IMG/VR virus record: IMGVR_UViG_3300033148_000573
Coordinates: 21,061 to 85,060 of that record
Origin: a virus
Reading direction: 5' to 3' (one strand)
Length of the DNA stretch: 64,000 bases
Under the pieces are notes generated by a model. It had not been told where the DNA came from. It was given only the letters and a program-made list of their open reading frames with translations, and did no database searches. Of this stretch, positions 22,501 through 31,800 are shown one piece after another (position 1 is the first letter of the stretch; every line of letters starts with the position of its first letter). Position numbers and translations under genes: made by a program.

Positions 22501-22972
22501 CTGGATCAGAATTAATAAACTCATCCATTTTATATTGCATGCCTCTCATTCCAACATCCCAGTATTTTTCTTGTACCGTTTGATCAGGAGAATTTAATAA
22601 GTTCTGTGCTCTTTGTGATTGATCTCTAAACCTTGAGGTATAGACCATATCCTTTACAGTAATATCATCTTCATAGAATGGTGCAAAAACACTTTTAGCC
22701 GCATCTACATTAGAAGCTAATGATAAATCTAATCCTGATATTTGTTCTATTTGAGGAGCAATTTGCTCAGCATATTGATCTCTCCTCTCTTTAGTATCTT
22801 CTCTTGATAAGTCTGCATAAACAACTTTATTATATAAGTCATTTGTAGCTTTGTAATTAGCATCATACTTATCAGTTCTAGTTTGTAGAACAGCAGACAA
22901 GAATTTATAATCCGGTGTAAACGGTTTAATGTCTGGTAAATAAGTATCTGCTCCTTTAACGTATGTTGCCAT
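19514..22972 (-). CDS. 1152-aa virion cargo/ejection-type protein
   Basis: The protein starts MATYVKGADTYLPDI. It has no signal peptide or clear membrane segment, is rich in helix-forming, Asn- and Asp-rich sequence, and has no catalytic motif I recognise. The N-terminal ~150 residues (PDYKFLSAVLQTR, YADLSRED, DLSLASNVDAAK) resemble, from memory, a conserved protein that sits just before the RNA polymerase giants in crAss-like phages; crAss001 virions carry several such cargo proteins. It lies between the 987-aa protein and the 4607-aa RNA polymerase protein, 14 bp from the latter, which suggests co-delivery or a role in packaging the polymerase in the virion. The biochemical function is unknown. 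Confidence 0.75.
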   Translation of the reverse strand: MATYVKGADTYLPDIKPFTPDYKFLSAVLQTRTDKYDANYKATNDLYNKVVYADLSREDTKERRDQYAEQIAPQIEQISGLDLSLASNVDAAKSVFAPFYEDDITVKDMVYTSRFRDQSQRAQNLLNSPDQTVQEKYWDVGMRGMQYKMDEFINSDPEDALRMSLPDYVPKANLFKMSQQMLANMDPPLKMKMDRFAKVPNPNFDPNKPVSRENRKEIANTDWIITEQNGSLVTGAALQQIRNNLLDNPSVQKAYQMEAYVAGMDFATDAVNNGAAASLSNGQEMWANETIRRIEARNSAELNNDVEALRKAENSAVTWSNYKAKNGIVPGSGLDKLDREQLSDIEKYKLDIEAKKQIAQEVNRPTPTNQNVINKAYNLYMQSNIIDDMKESAQAWSARDYIFEMKPNEFAVKEKEFKYNMAEIQARATNEFNLAAYKANRKDDNTLLEKGYKYDKEGNLVALPWAEGSAAAGGGFFGDLASMLNEPVFSLSDANTITGAVDEDGNFTANSDIVGTTQKAYAEHLQSTAVDYVGAILGTDNQSGMLQLMYPKGNTNAEDQTYSINIKGRGEVNGSISDLRRILSTPANSDGTGGLKYIDAIKELYNTNKAAFIDTRQVTKDNIPTTQDQSTQYDALYNRMVGVNGIDTKAKAGDIIIQEAYRTYKEAYDNNDVLNTVTSGSTEATNIKGMLEAGMPGLFDENGVPYGSREAHYQEALKRARAGELINTDQSWVVDGGTDKNYKFKFTMSRNDMVKVREAFNSSTPLFYVDSPDQDGTMFTTENTGKPAVQAIRGDRPINIPHVARRINKEEIRDEANKVYDALALELNAALTDQRDANTASASFESIKNGVQGGYADIVNNPTYTYEFNPLSPSPNAFGEMQNMLGQLKYLKENGIPFGIGTGTLKNEDQLLQRDGLGTKVLDLLIKDTQTWLNNPKRSNTAAIAPIFRLSYKSVFDIASKADKTHAGFEIDNMSEWLASKVKGPTSDVTKQFGALTTDDIALLKGAGEDDQGTGIFLVFDQKYDLNPKARKNDYFSSTEMDILGGDNSTYHDYVVPNDDGITNTGTFRITKNGTGDYDMIYEINRYNPKPTDPAEQANWTEYTTSTGSEKMDFSQGLMGIDQQTMKMQELLENIRTNNRALQKKDKAIHGK

Positions 22973-23031
22973 AATGTAAAATTAATATAATTATATAAGT
23001 TTACAAAGTGTTTTGTATAAACCCTTTAGGT

Positions 23032-25995
23032 TTACATTCCCATCTTACCACTGTAAAATGGTACTGCCCACTTTGATAACTTTTTTATTTCTTTTCCTTT
23101 TTGTGATCTAGTTATTGTATTCCTAGCTGCATCATATCCTACTGGTGCTCCTTGAGTGTTAAGTTCATTTTGACCATATGTTCTTTGAGTATTAGTAGAA
23201 GAACTTACAGGACCATATATTCTTTCCCACATGCTTTCTGTAACTTCCCTTTGATTACCCTTTTCATCTTTACCAACAAGTTCTTGCAGTCTTTGCCACT
23301 TTTCTATATTTGATTGAACTTGATCTCCTTGATTATCTTTCATTAATTTTTTGCCATTTGGACCAAATTCTACTATACCTGCTCTAGATGGATTAACATT
23401 ATAATAATCATACAGTTGATTCATATTATATGTATTAGCCATATTGGTAAGTCCTGCATTATATAACTCATTTGTTTTTGCAGTTTGCCAATTCTTAAAG
23501 TTATCGGCATTTTGCAATGCAGTAACTGTATCATCATATAGTTTTTTGGTTGTTGCATTATTTAACTGATCAACTTTCATGTCTAACTGAGGCTGCATAG
23601 TTGCAACTTGATTCATAGTTCTGACATTGTTCTGATTAACTTGATTAATAGCTTTAGCATTAGCATCTAAAGTTTTACCTTGAATGTTACTACGTGCAAT
23701 TGCCTGTGGACCATAAGCACCTAGTGCCTGCGCCATTGTATTTTGAGCAGCAAGATTAGCATTTACTCTACCAGTATAGTCATCTAATACATAATCAATT
23801 TTTTGATCCTCTAATACTGGAGCAAATGGAAGATATAGATTATCTTTTATATTATTTTGTGCAATAAGGTTATTTATATCTTGTTGCCACCATTGTGGAT
23901 CTACTTCTGGTTTAGGTTGTACTGCTGGTTTCTTTGTAATCTTTTCTGGATCATCTGGTAAATCCATAAACTTCTCATCTCTTGGTTGATAGTTCATATC
24001 AAAACCAGGAGCATTTACAGTATAACCACCTCTCTTACCATCAAATCTTCTTTTTTTCCATTCTTTATCTAGCTTACCATCTCCATCCTTATCATATGTA
24101 GCAGGATCATTTTTAAGTCTTTCTGCTAATACTTCATCTGTAAAGAAGTAAGGAATATATTGAACACCTTTTTTGTCAAAGTATTCTTTTCTTTTTTCTT
24201 CATATTTATTTTGAAATGTTCTCCAGTTTTTATCATAATCCGGATCTGACATTTTCATATTAAACTTAAAGTCAACCCCCTCTTCTTCTTTCATTGCATC
24301 AATGACTGCTTTATTTCTGTAATAAAAATCTTTTTCAGAATCCTCACTAGAAAAAACATTTGAACCATAGCCAAAATTATCTGTATTTACAGCTTGAACA
24401 TCAGGTAATTGATTACCAGAATACTTACCACTTATAAAAGTTGCTATATCACCTACATTAGGATCCTCATTTAATTCTTGCTGAGTTCTTATATCTGGTG
24501 TATATGTATCTGCAAGAGCTCCTGAACCTGCTATTTTATCTTGATCAAATACTTGTACTTTAGTGCCTTCTTTCATGGTTCTACCATCAACAGCTTCTCT
24601 TACAAAAGATATTTTGTTTTTACCATCTTTCTTTACTACAGTAGGAATATATCCATCTGCTATATATTGATCATATTGTTTAGCCTTTTCACTTCCTGCT
24701 GCATATGGATTTTTATTACCACCAGACTCTACAACAGTTTCTACTTGTTTGTCAGTAGCTCCTACTTGCTTATCAGTTGTTACAGCTTCTGCCTCAGTTT
24801 CTGTTACTGTCTCAGTTACATCTTCTGTAATTCTGTATTCTTCAGGTACTTGACCATTTTGAATTGCAGCAATAGCTTGTCTTCTCAATTCTGATTTAGG
24901 AATAGGATCAGAGCCATCTTCTAAATACCAAGCTTTACCATCCCAAGTAGCATCTTTCATGTTCTTAGGATAACCAAGATTTTTTCTTTTATAATACTGT
25001 CTAGCAGTTTCACCTTTCTTTTGATAGCTTTCTAGTTCTTTACCTTCTCCTGCTTTAATTAAAAAGTCACCCAGCTCAGTACCAAATTGAGCCATATTGC
25101 CAATCATAGCATTATTTTCCATAGCTAATCCTGGTTCACCTGCAGGTGGCATAAATGCATCCATTGGTGCAGGCATTCCTTGTTGTGGCATTTGTTGTTG
25201 AATATCTTGTTGTTGCATTTGTTGAGCCATCATTTCTTGCAACATCATTATTTGTTGCTGTTGCTCTAATGGTAATGATGCAAATGCTTTGGCTTCTGCT
25301 TCTTTTCTTGATATCTCTTCTACTTTAGCAGTAAACTCAATTGGGTCTTCGCCAATAGAAACCAAGTATGGATGAGATGCTAAAGGCACCCCATCTGAAA
25401 AATCTTTTTTAGCTTCTTGTATAAAGGCAAGTTTAGATAAATCATTCATATTTTTTTTAAGCATAAGCTCTGCACTTGTAGCAGAAATATTATCTGCATA
25501 TTGTGAATCTAATTCTGCATAATAATCTTGCAACCCAAACTTTTTAGAAATTTTAGCTGGGGTTTTTCTACTTCCTCCTAATCCAAACTCACTCATTTCA
25601 TCTTTTGAAAGTTTAAGTTTTCTTGTATCAGAAAAAATAAAAGATTGTTCTGGCAAAAACATTGGTACACCACCACTACTATGTCTTGGTCCTGTTATAT
25701 CATATAAACCAAATGTTCCATCATCATTTAAATCAGTTAATACTGTTTCTCCACCTTCTGCTTCTAAGTTAGCATCTTCTCTAGGTACACTAGATAAACT
25801 ATATCTAACAGATTCATCTTGTGAATTATTAAAGTTAGTGCTACCATAATATGCTTGTGGAGTTGTAACCAAACCATAATCAGCTTGATCACCTGTTGTC
25901 ATACCACCATCTCTCATAGACTTTGCATCTTCAACAACTTTTCCATTACGGATGCTGAAACCTTGCGGTAATTTGTTTATTTTAATTTTTGCCAT
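23032..25995 (-). CDS. 987-aa virion cargo-type protein with Gln/Met-rich segment and calcium-loop motifs
   Basis: It starts MAKIKINKLPQGF two bases after the stop of the upstream 933-aa gene, so translation is probably coupled. The N-terminal ~170 residues contain the pattern EGGETVLTDLNDDG...GPRHSSGGVPMFLPEQSFIFSDT, quoted here in parts; I recall it from Bacteroidota phages next to tail genes. About residues 240-290 form a Gln/Met-rich low-complexity run (repeated QQQ and MQQQ). About residue 634 there is DKDGDGKLDKEW, an EF-hand or dockerin-like calcium loop; a weaker LNDDG loop sits near residue 87. The C-terminal third is Asn/Gln-rich and helical. No enzyme motif was found. It probably forms part of the virion interior or the ejected set; this is inferred from position. 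Confidence 0.75.
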   Translation of the reverse strand: MAKIKINKLPQGFSIRNGKVVEDAKSMRDGGMTTGDQADYGLVTTPQAYYGSTNFNNSQDESVRYSLSSVPREDANLEAEGGETVLTDLNDDGTFGLYDITGPRHSSGGVPMFLPEQSFIFSDTRKLKLSKDEMSEFGLGGSRKTPAKISKKFGLQDYYAELDSQYADNISATSAELMLKKNMNDLSKLAFIQEAKKDFSDGVPLASHPYLVSIGEDPIEFTAKVEEISRKEAEAKAFASLPLEQQQQIMMLQEMMAQQMQQQDIQQQMPQQGMPAPMDAFMPPAGEPGLAMENNAMIGNMAQFGTELGDFLIKAGEGKELESYQKKGETARQYYKRKNLGYPKNMKDATWDGKAWYLEDGSDPIPKSELRRQAIAAIQNGQVPEEYRITEDVTETVTETEAEAVTTDKQVGATDKQVETVVESGGNKNPYAAGSEKAKQYDQYIADGYIPTVVKKDGKNKISFVREAVDGRTMKEGTKVQVFDQDKIAGSGALADTYTPDIRTQQELNEDPNVGDIATFISGKYSGNQLPDVQAVNTDNFGYGSNVFSSEDSEKDFYYRNKAVIDAMKEEEGVDFKFNMKMSDPDYDKNWRTFQNKYEEKRKEYFDKKGVQYIPYFFTDEVLAERLKNDPATYDKDGDGKLDKEWKKRRFDGKRGGYTVNAPGFDMNYQPRDEKFMDLPDDPEKITKKPAVQPKPEVDPQWWQQDINNLIAQNNIKDNLYLPFAPVLEDQKIDYVLDDYTGRVNANLAAQNTMAQALGAYGPQAIARSNIQGKTLDANAKAINQVNQNNVRTMNQVATMQPQLDMKVDQLNNATTKKLYDDTVTALQNADNFKNWQTAKTNELYNAGLTNMANTYNMNQLYDYYNVNPSRAGIVEFGPNGKKLMKDNQGDQVQSNIEKWQRLQELVGKDEKGNQREVTESMWERIYGPVSSSTNTQRTYGQNELNTQGAPVGYDAARNTITRSQKGKEIKKLSKWAVPFYSGKMGM

Positions 25996-25997
25996 AA

Positions 25998-28799
25998 TTA
26001 TAATTTTTCTATGTCAGCTCCAGCTGCAATTAGTTTTGCCAACATTCTTGAATCAACTTCTACAGTCTGCTCTCCTCCATTTTGTTTTTTTGATTTAATC
26101 AAATGAATGTAACCATTGTCATCATCATAATAATCAGCGGTCTTAAAATCATATGATCTACCATCTTCACTTGGATCTGAAGTATAATAAGGAGCTTTAT
26201 TTTTATAATTTACATTAACAGGTTGACCTGCATTATATGCTTCAGGATCAATTTGTGATGCTAAGTATTGTTGTAGTTTAAACTCAGGAAACATTCTAGC
26301 ACCACTTAAGTTATTGCTATTACCTATAAACAGTGTATCATTTTCAGTAACTCCCATTTGAGACATAATATCTTTTATAGCAGTTTTATCATTTTTGTTT
26401 TTATCTCTAAATAACTCTATATACTCTTGTAGATAATTATGATCATAGTTTTTAATTCTTTCTTTTCTTTCTTTTCTTGTTTCTCCAGCATCTTGAGCTT
26501 TAGCTAACTCTCTTTTAATAACTCTATCTCTATTTGCTAAGTATGCTTCTTCTCCTTTAGCTCCACCATATGCCATATTACTAAGTATGTTATGCTGTGC
26601 TTCTGGAGGCAATGCTTTAAAGCCAGGATTGTTTACACCACCACCTTCTTTACTCATATATAATCCTGTTGTTCTATCACCCTCACTACCCATTAGTCCG
26701 GTGTTTACATCAAAAGTCCCCCTCTTATTAAATGCATCAGTAGTAGTTCCATATAAATTATCTGCAACTACATCACCACGCATATCTGCATAAGCATTAT
26801 TCCATTCTTTTTGCTGGTAAATATCATTAAAAATATCAGCTGTTTGAACTGCTGCATTAGATAAATCACCAAATAATCTACCACCTATTGTATTTGGAAA
26901 TCTTAGTAAGCTATTATTAAAATTACTAAGTAAAGCATTAGGACTTTTATCCTTTTTGGCTGTAGGAAGATTTATATCTCCAAATAAATCTGCTGCTGTT
27001 CTTTGAGCAGGTTGACTATTTGTTTGATCTTCTGTTGGATTTGGATTAAAAGGATTATCAAACTGTTCTTCATATTCTGCATACAGCTGTTGAGCATTGG
27101 CACCACCTCTTGTAACAGGGTCTTGCACCACCCATTCCTTAAAGGTAAGCTTATCATTTGCTACCGGACCTCCAGCTGAACCTGCATACTGTTTAATAGG
27201 AAGCTCTGCTCCATACATAGCAAACATTTCTTGAAAGTCTGTAAGATAAGGAAGGCCTTTTTCAAACTTTGGGTCTAAAGGACCATCATAGTCTTTTGGT
27301 ATAAACATATCAAAATTCGGATCATTACCTTCAATAGCATCTTCACCAGGTCCTTGATTAAATTCAGGATCTAAATCTACTTCTTGTGGATCTTTCTTTT
27401 CAGTAGCAGGAAACCTACCTTCAGCAGACATTGGATCTACTTGATATTCAGTTGGTATTTCTTGTCCTTTCTTTTTTAATATAGATTCAATATATGCTTT
27501 TGTTTCTGCTGTTCCTGTTTGCCATTTCTTTAGCAGATCATCAGAGATTTTTTTTACTGCACTTGGAGCATTTACATCATCTAGTATTCTATCTGCTTCT
27601 GTTTTTATAATATTTCCTAATGCATCTTTCTGTTGATCTAGTTCTGGATTTTCAATTTTAAATTGTTCAAACCATTTAGCTGCAGCATTTTTATTTTCAT
27701 CACTTAAATCAAATTCAAATTTATATTTAGTATCTGCTGCTTTTTGTAATTGATTAGATATTCTTCTTCCTTTCCAATCTCTAAAACTGCCATCTTTTAC
27801 ACCATCACCATCTTCATCTTTACCGCTAAATAAATCTTTTCCTACTGAACTAATTGCATTAAGAGTTTTACCCAAATTTAAACCACTGCTTGTTTTAAAT
27901 AAAGCAGGATTAAACATAAAAGGATCTGGATTTATATATCCATTGTCATTTTGATCTACATAATCTTTAATTACATTTTTATCTTGATCAGTGACTTTTA
28001 CATTATTACCAGAAATATCTATATTACTATTCTTTGCAGCATTTGCAAAAGAATTCATCATGTCTAAGTTATCTGTGCCAGCAGAGTTTGATGTTTCTTT
28101 TCCTTCTTGTGCTTTAGGTGCATCATGAGTATATCCGGCTTTCTTTAATCTAAGGTGAGCTTCATGATCCCTTGCTCTAATCTTTCTATCACCTTTATAC
28201 ATAAAGTGTGGCTCAAATTCACCACCTTCTTCCTTCTTCCATCCAGCAGCATTCTTAGCAAAGTTTGCCATTTTTACTACTGATGGTGGATAATTATCCG
28301 TGTTACTCATAACTTTGTTATAAGCTTCAGATACTGACATACCTCTTGCTTTAGCCCATCTAGTAAACTTACCTTTATTTTCAGGTTTAATTTCTATACC
28401 AGATTTAGCTTGATCAATAGATGTAATATCCATATCCATAGCAGGAGCTTGTTCTTGCATTTCTTCTGCTCTTGCTAGTTGTTGAGGATTATTTGTTATT
28501 TCTTGAGGGCTGGGTTCTTTTGGTTGTTGCATCCTTTGAACTTCTTCAAACAATTGAATGATTGCTTCCTCTTCATAACCAAGTTGCATAAGTGCTTGAC
28601 CTATAAGATTTTGATCTACTTCTTGTTGCATTAATCCCATTAATACTTCTTGAGGTTGTCTACCCTCATCAATAGATGTAGAAAATATTTCAGTTATTTG
28701 CATAACTTGTGGATCAACTTGAGGCTGCTGTTGCATTCCAGGTTGACCAGGCATCATTGCACCTCCTTGTTGTTTTACACTTTTTTTGTTTAAATCCAC
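25998..28799 (-). CDS. 933-aa virion cargo-type protein with Gln-rich N-terminus
   Basis: It starts MDLNKKSVKQQGG. The first ~120 residues are rich in Met, Gln and Pro. Residues near 145-230 contain ARGMSVSEAYNKVMSN and KMANFAKNAAGWKKEEGG, followed by FEPHFMYKGDRKIRARD and HLRLKKAGYTHDAP, a combination I recall from Bacteroidota phage structural clusters. Around residue 326 DEDGDGVKDG resembles a calcium-binding loop. The protein ends with VEVDSRMLAKLIAAGADIEKL, a tail also seen, as I recall, in related phage proteins. A 60-bp spacer upstream carries a TGTATATT promoter candidate, so this gene may begin the transcript for the cargo and RNA polymerase genes. Function is unknown; an internal virion or ejection role is inferred. 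Confidence 0.75.
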   Translation of the reverse strand: MDLNKKSVKQQGGAMMPGQPGMQQQPQVDPQVMQITEIFSTSIDEGRQPQEVLMGLMQQEVDQNLIGQALMQLGYEEEAIIQLFEEVQRMQQPKEPSPQEITNNPQQLARAEEMQEQAPAMDMDITSIDQAKSGIEIKPENKGKFTRWAKARGMSVSEAYNKVMSNTDNYPPSVVKMANFAKNAAGWKKEEGGEFEPHFMYKGDRKIRARDHEAHLRLKKAGYTHDAPKAQEGKETSNSAGTDNLDMMNSFANAAKNSNIDISGNNVKVTDQDKNVIKDYVDQNDNGYINPDPFMFNPALFKTSSGLNLGKTLNAISSVGKDLFSGKDEDGDGVKDGSFRDWKGRRISNQLQKAADTKYKFEFDLSDENKNAAAKWFEQFKIENPELDQQKDALGNIIKTEADRILDDVNAPSAVKKISDDLLKKWQTGTAETKAYIESILKKKGQEIPTEYQVDPMSAEGRFPATEKKDPQEVDLDPEFNQGPGEDAIEGNDPNFDMFIPKDYDGPLDPKFEKGLPYLTDFQEMFAMYGAELPIKQYAGSAGGPVANDKLTFKEWVVQDPVTRGGANAQQLYAEYEEQFDNPFNPNPTEDQTNSQPAQRTAADLFGDINLPTAKKDKSPNALLSNFNNSLLRFPNTIGGRLFGDLSNAAVQTADIFNDIYQQKEWNNAYADMRGDVVADNLYGTTTDAFNKRGTFDVNTGLMGSEGDRTTGLYMSKEGGGVNNPGFKALPPEAQHNILSNMAYGGAKGEEAYLANRDRVIKRELAKAQDAGETRKERKERIKNYDHNYLQEYIELFRDKNKNDKTAIKDIMSQMGVTENDTLFIGNSNNLSGARMFPEFKLQQYLASQIDPEAYNAGQPVNVNYKNKAPYYTSDPSEDGRSYDFKTADYYDDDNGYIHLIKSKKQNGGEQTVEVDSRMLAKLIAAGADIEKL

Positions 28800-28809
28800 G
28801 TTGATAATA

Positions 28810-28830
28810 TTATATTATTAATATACAAAT
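28810..28830 (-). promoter_or_regulatory. Candidate promoter upstream of 933-aa cargo gene
   Basis: The minus strand reads ATTTGTATATTAATAATATAA, containing TGTATATTA as in the other late spacers. It would drive the 933-, 987-, 1152- and 4607-aa genes and the giant gene after them. Confidence 0.4.
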
Positions 28831-28859
28831 AATTAGGGAGATTCACTAATCTTTATGGT

Positions 28860-31800
28860 TTAAGCTTTATAAAGATGAGTCAAAATATAATTTGGTGGAG
28901 ACATGTTTCCTAACTCTTTTGCATCTTTATAATGTTTTCTATTTAATTTATCATATATACTTTTAGCTTTAGCTTCTTCATTAGTACCATCATATATTCC
29001 ATCCATATAATCTTTATACATCTGAAGCTTTTTCTTTTCTCCACCTATTTTATAATCTGGCATGTACTTACCCAATTGCTGAAATTTCAAATATTTAGCA
29101 TTTTTCTTAACTCCTTCAGTATATGTCTTACCGTCATCTTTGCTTGAACCACCCCAATGTTTAGGAAGAGTATTAAACAAATCATTTCTATCTACACCTT
29201 CTCTATTGTTAGCTAAAAATGCTAATCTTAACACAGTAGCAATTGCTGCTTTCTCAGGATCTAACAAATCTTTATTAGATGTTATTCCAAATTTCTTTAA
29301 AATATTTATTTGTTTTTTATTTTCTGGTAAGTTTTTATCTTCTTTAGCTATATTTTCCCATCTAAGCTGAGTTAACCCAACACTATTATAATCTTCTTGT
29401 GCACTTTTAGAATAAGTTGGTAAGTTAATATTTGATGATTGTGCTGCAATTGCTAATAAAGGAGAAACATTTGATAACTGATTAGTGGTATCTAATGTAA
29501 AACCTTCATATTTTTTAAACACATCAGGAGATGAAGTTACAGTAGGTAACAGATTAGTTGAACCTACTACTGGCAATTGACCTTTTTTATTTAGGTCAGC
29601 AACATATTTGTTGGCTCCTCTTAAAAGGTTACCTGATTTACTATGCGTGTCACCAAAATTAGATTCATTACCATAAATACCAAAAGCAATTCTAGCAATA
29701 TCATTATATACATCACTAGGTATACCTGCTTCTTGCATTATTTGTTTCTTGTTATTTACTAAAGCATTTATAAATGGCTTTGTTGAATTTTCTTGTTCTT
29801 CTTTATCTGATGTATCTGACGTAAAGAAATTACCAACAGATTTTAAACCTCCTGTTTCATTATACACATCTTCTTCAAAAGCCTGTTGATCAAACACTGG
29901 ACGTATAGGTTGATAGTTTAATGTGTTTACAGTATAGTTAGATCCTTGTTGAGTTTGCTCACTACCTTTAGAGTCAATATAATTAGATGCATATTTTTCT
30001 CTATTATCTTTAGACATTTTTAATACAGCTTGTCCATCAACCCATTGGAAATTATTACCTTCATCTTCTGGTAATATATATACTGCTGTACCTGCTGGCA
30101 TTCCTAAATCATATAATGCTTGCAAATCACTACATTGACCATTTACACAGCCATTACTTGCTCTATTATTATCTATATTACCATCATCAAATAAACCTTT
30201 TCTACCTTTTGTGGGTCCATGAATAGCTGTAGCTACATCTATATCAGTACCATCTGTATATAAATTAAATGAAGGAACACCTTTACCACCATATTTATCA
30301 GGTGAATCAGCATAACTTTCTTTTATATAATACTTACCAGCACCTGTATTTTTATTACCGGCACTCCAATTAGGAATCCACTTACCATTTCTTTTATCTT
30401 CATCTGTTATTTGTCCATCATTATTCAAATCCCACATTTTTGTTACAGTTAAAGCATCACCTTCATTAGCACCTGTAAGAACTTCAAAATCTAATACTGG
30501 TTTGCCACCCCTCCAAACTTCTAATCTTTTTGTTTTTTTGTTTACTATAACATAATGACCATTTGGATCATTAACCATTTGTGATTTTTTTATAATATCT
30601 TCATCAGATGAATCATTAATATTTCTTCTATCCTGATCCAACAGCTCAACATCTTGCCAAGTTTCTTCAATTTCATCTACTGGTTCATATGAATCTTGAG
30701 GTATCCTTAGTTCTTGATTAACAAAAATTTCATTAATATTAGATATATCATTTTCTTGTGCTAACTTTCTTACTGTTGTACCATATTTAGTTGCTATTCT
30801 TCCAAGAGTATCACCAGACTTTACATCATAAAAAGCATATTTAGTTTTACTCTTTGGTAATTTTATTTCTTGATTTATTGAAATCTTACTCGGATTAGCT
30901 ATATCATTTAACTCAGCTATCTCATCTACAGTAGTTCCATATTTATCTGCTATTCTAGTTAAGTTATCTCCAGACTTTACAGTGTATATATTTAATTCTT
31001 CTTTTGGTTTTTCATTTTGTTTTTCTGGTTCACGTAAAGGGCCAACAAAAGAAGAGTTTAATTCTGGAAGTTCTTCAACATAATTAGATGGCATCCATAA
31101 TTGACTATAGTCATAACCTTCTTGCTCATTTTCTCTCACAGGTCCAGCAAATTGTTTTTCAGGAAGATCATCTTGATATTTATATAATTGCTTATAGTAA
31201 TCATATGCTTCATCAGTAGTTGTCTTTAGAAAATTTTCCTGTACATTAGGTCTGCCTTCTGTATTTTTATCAAACAAAATCATATCAATATAATCTTGAG
31301 TTTCTTTAGGTAATCTAGAAACCCATTGAACATCATTATATATATCCAGACCTTCTTCTTTTAATTCATTTAGCAAATCTCTTGTATTACCTCTACCCCA
31401 GTTATATGCTGCTAGTGTTTTAATCAATCTTACATCTTGATCTTGATTTTCCTTATTTATAAATGATGAGTTATACAATTCATTCATAGACCATTCTTGG
31501 ACATCATGATTTTGTTCAGGATCATATGGATCTATTTCTTTAACATTTTTTGCTTTCTTATAATCTGCTATAAGACTATCTCCTATTTGACCAAGACCCA
31601 TATAACCTGCACTACTTTTAGCTTTTGGATTTAAGTTAGATTCAACAAAAGCTTGCTTATACAATAGATTAGGGTTAATACTATTTTTATTTTCTACCTT
31701 TTTATCAGAGTCTTTAGGGATATAGATTCTATCATAAAACTCATATGGTTTTATGGCTGCATTTGCTATACTGTTAAAATCATACTTATCATATATAGAA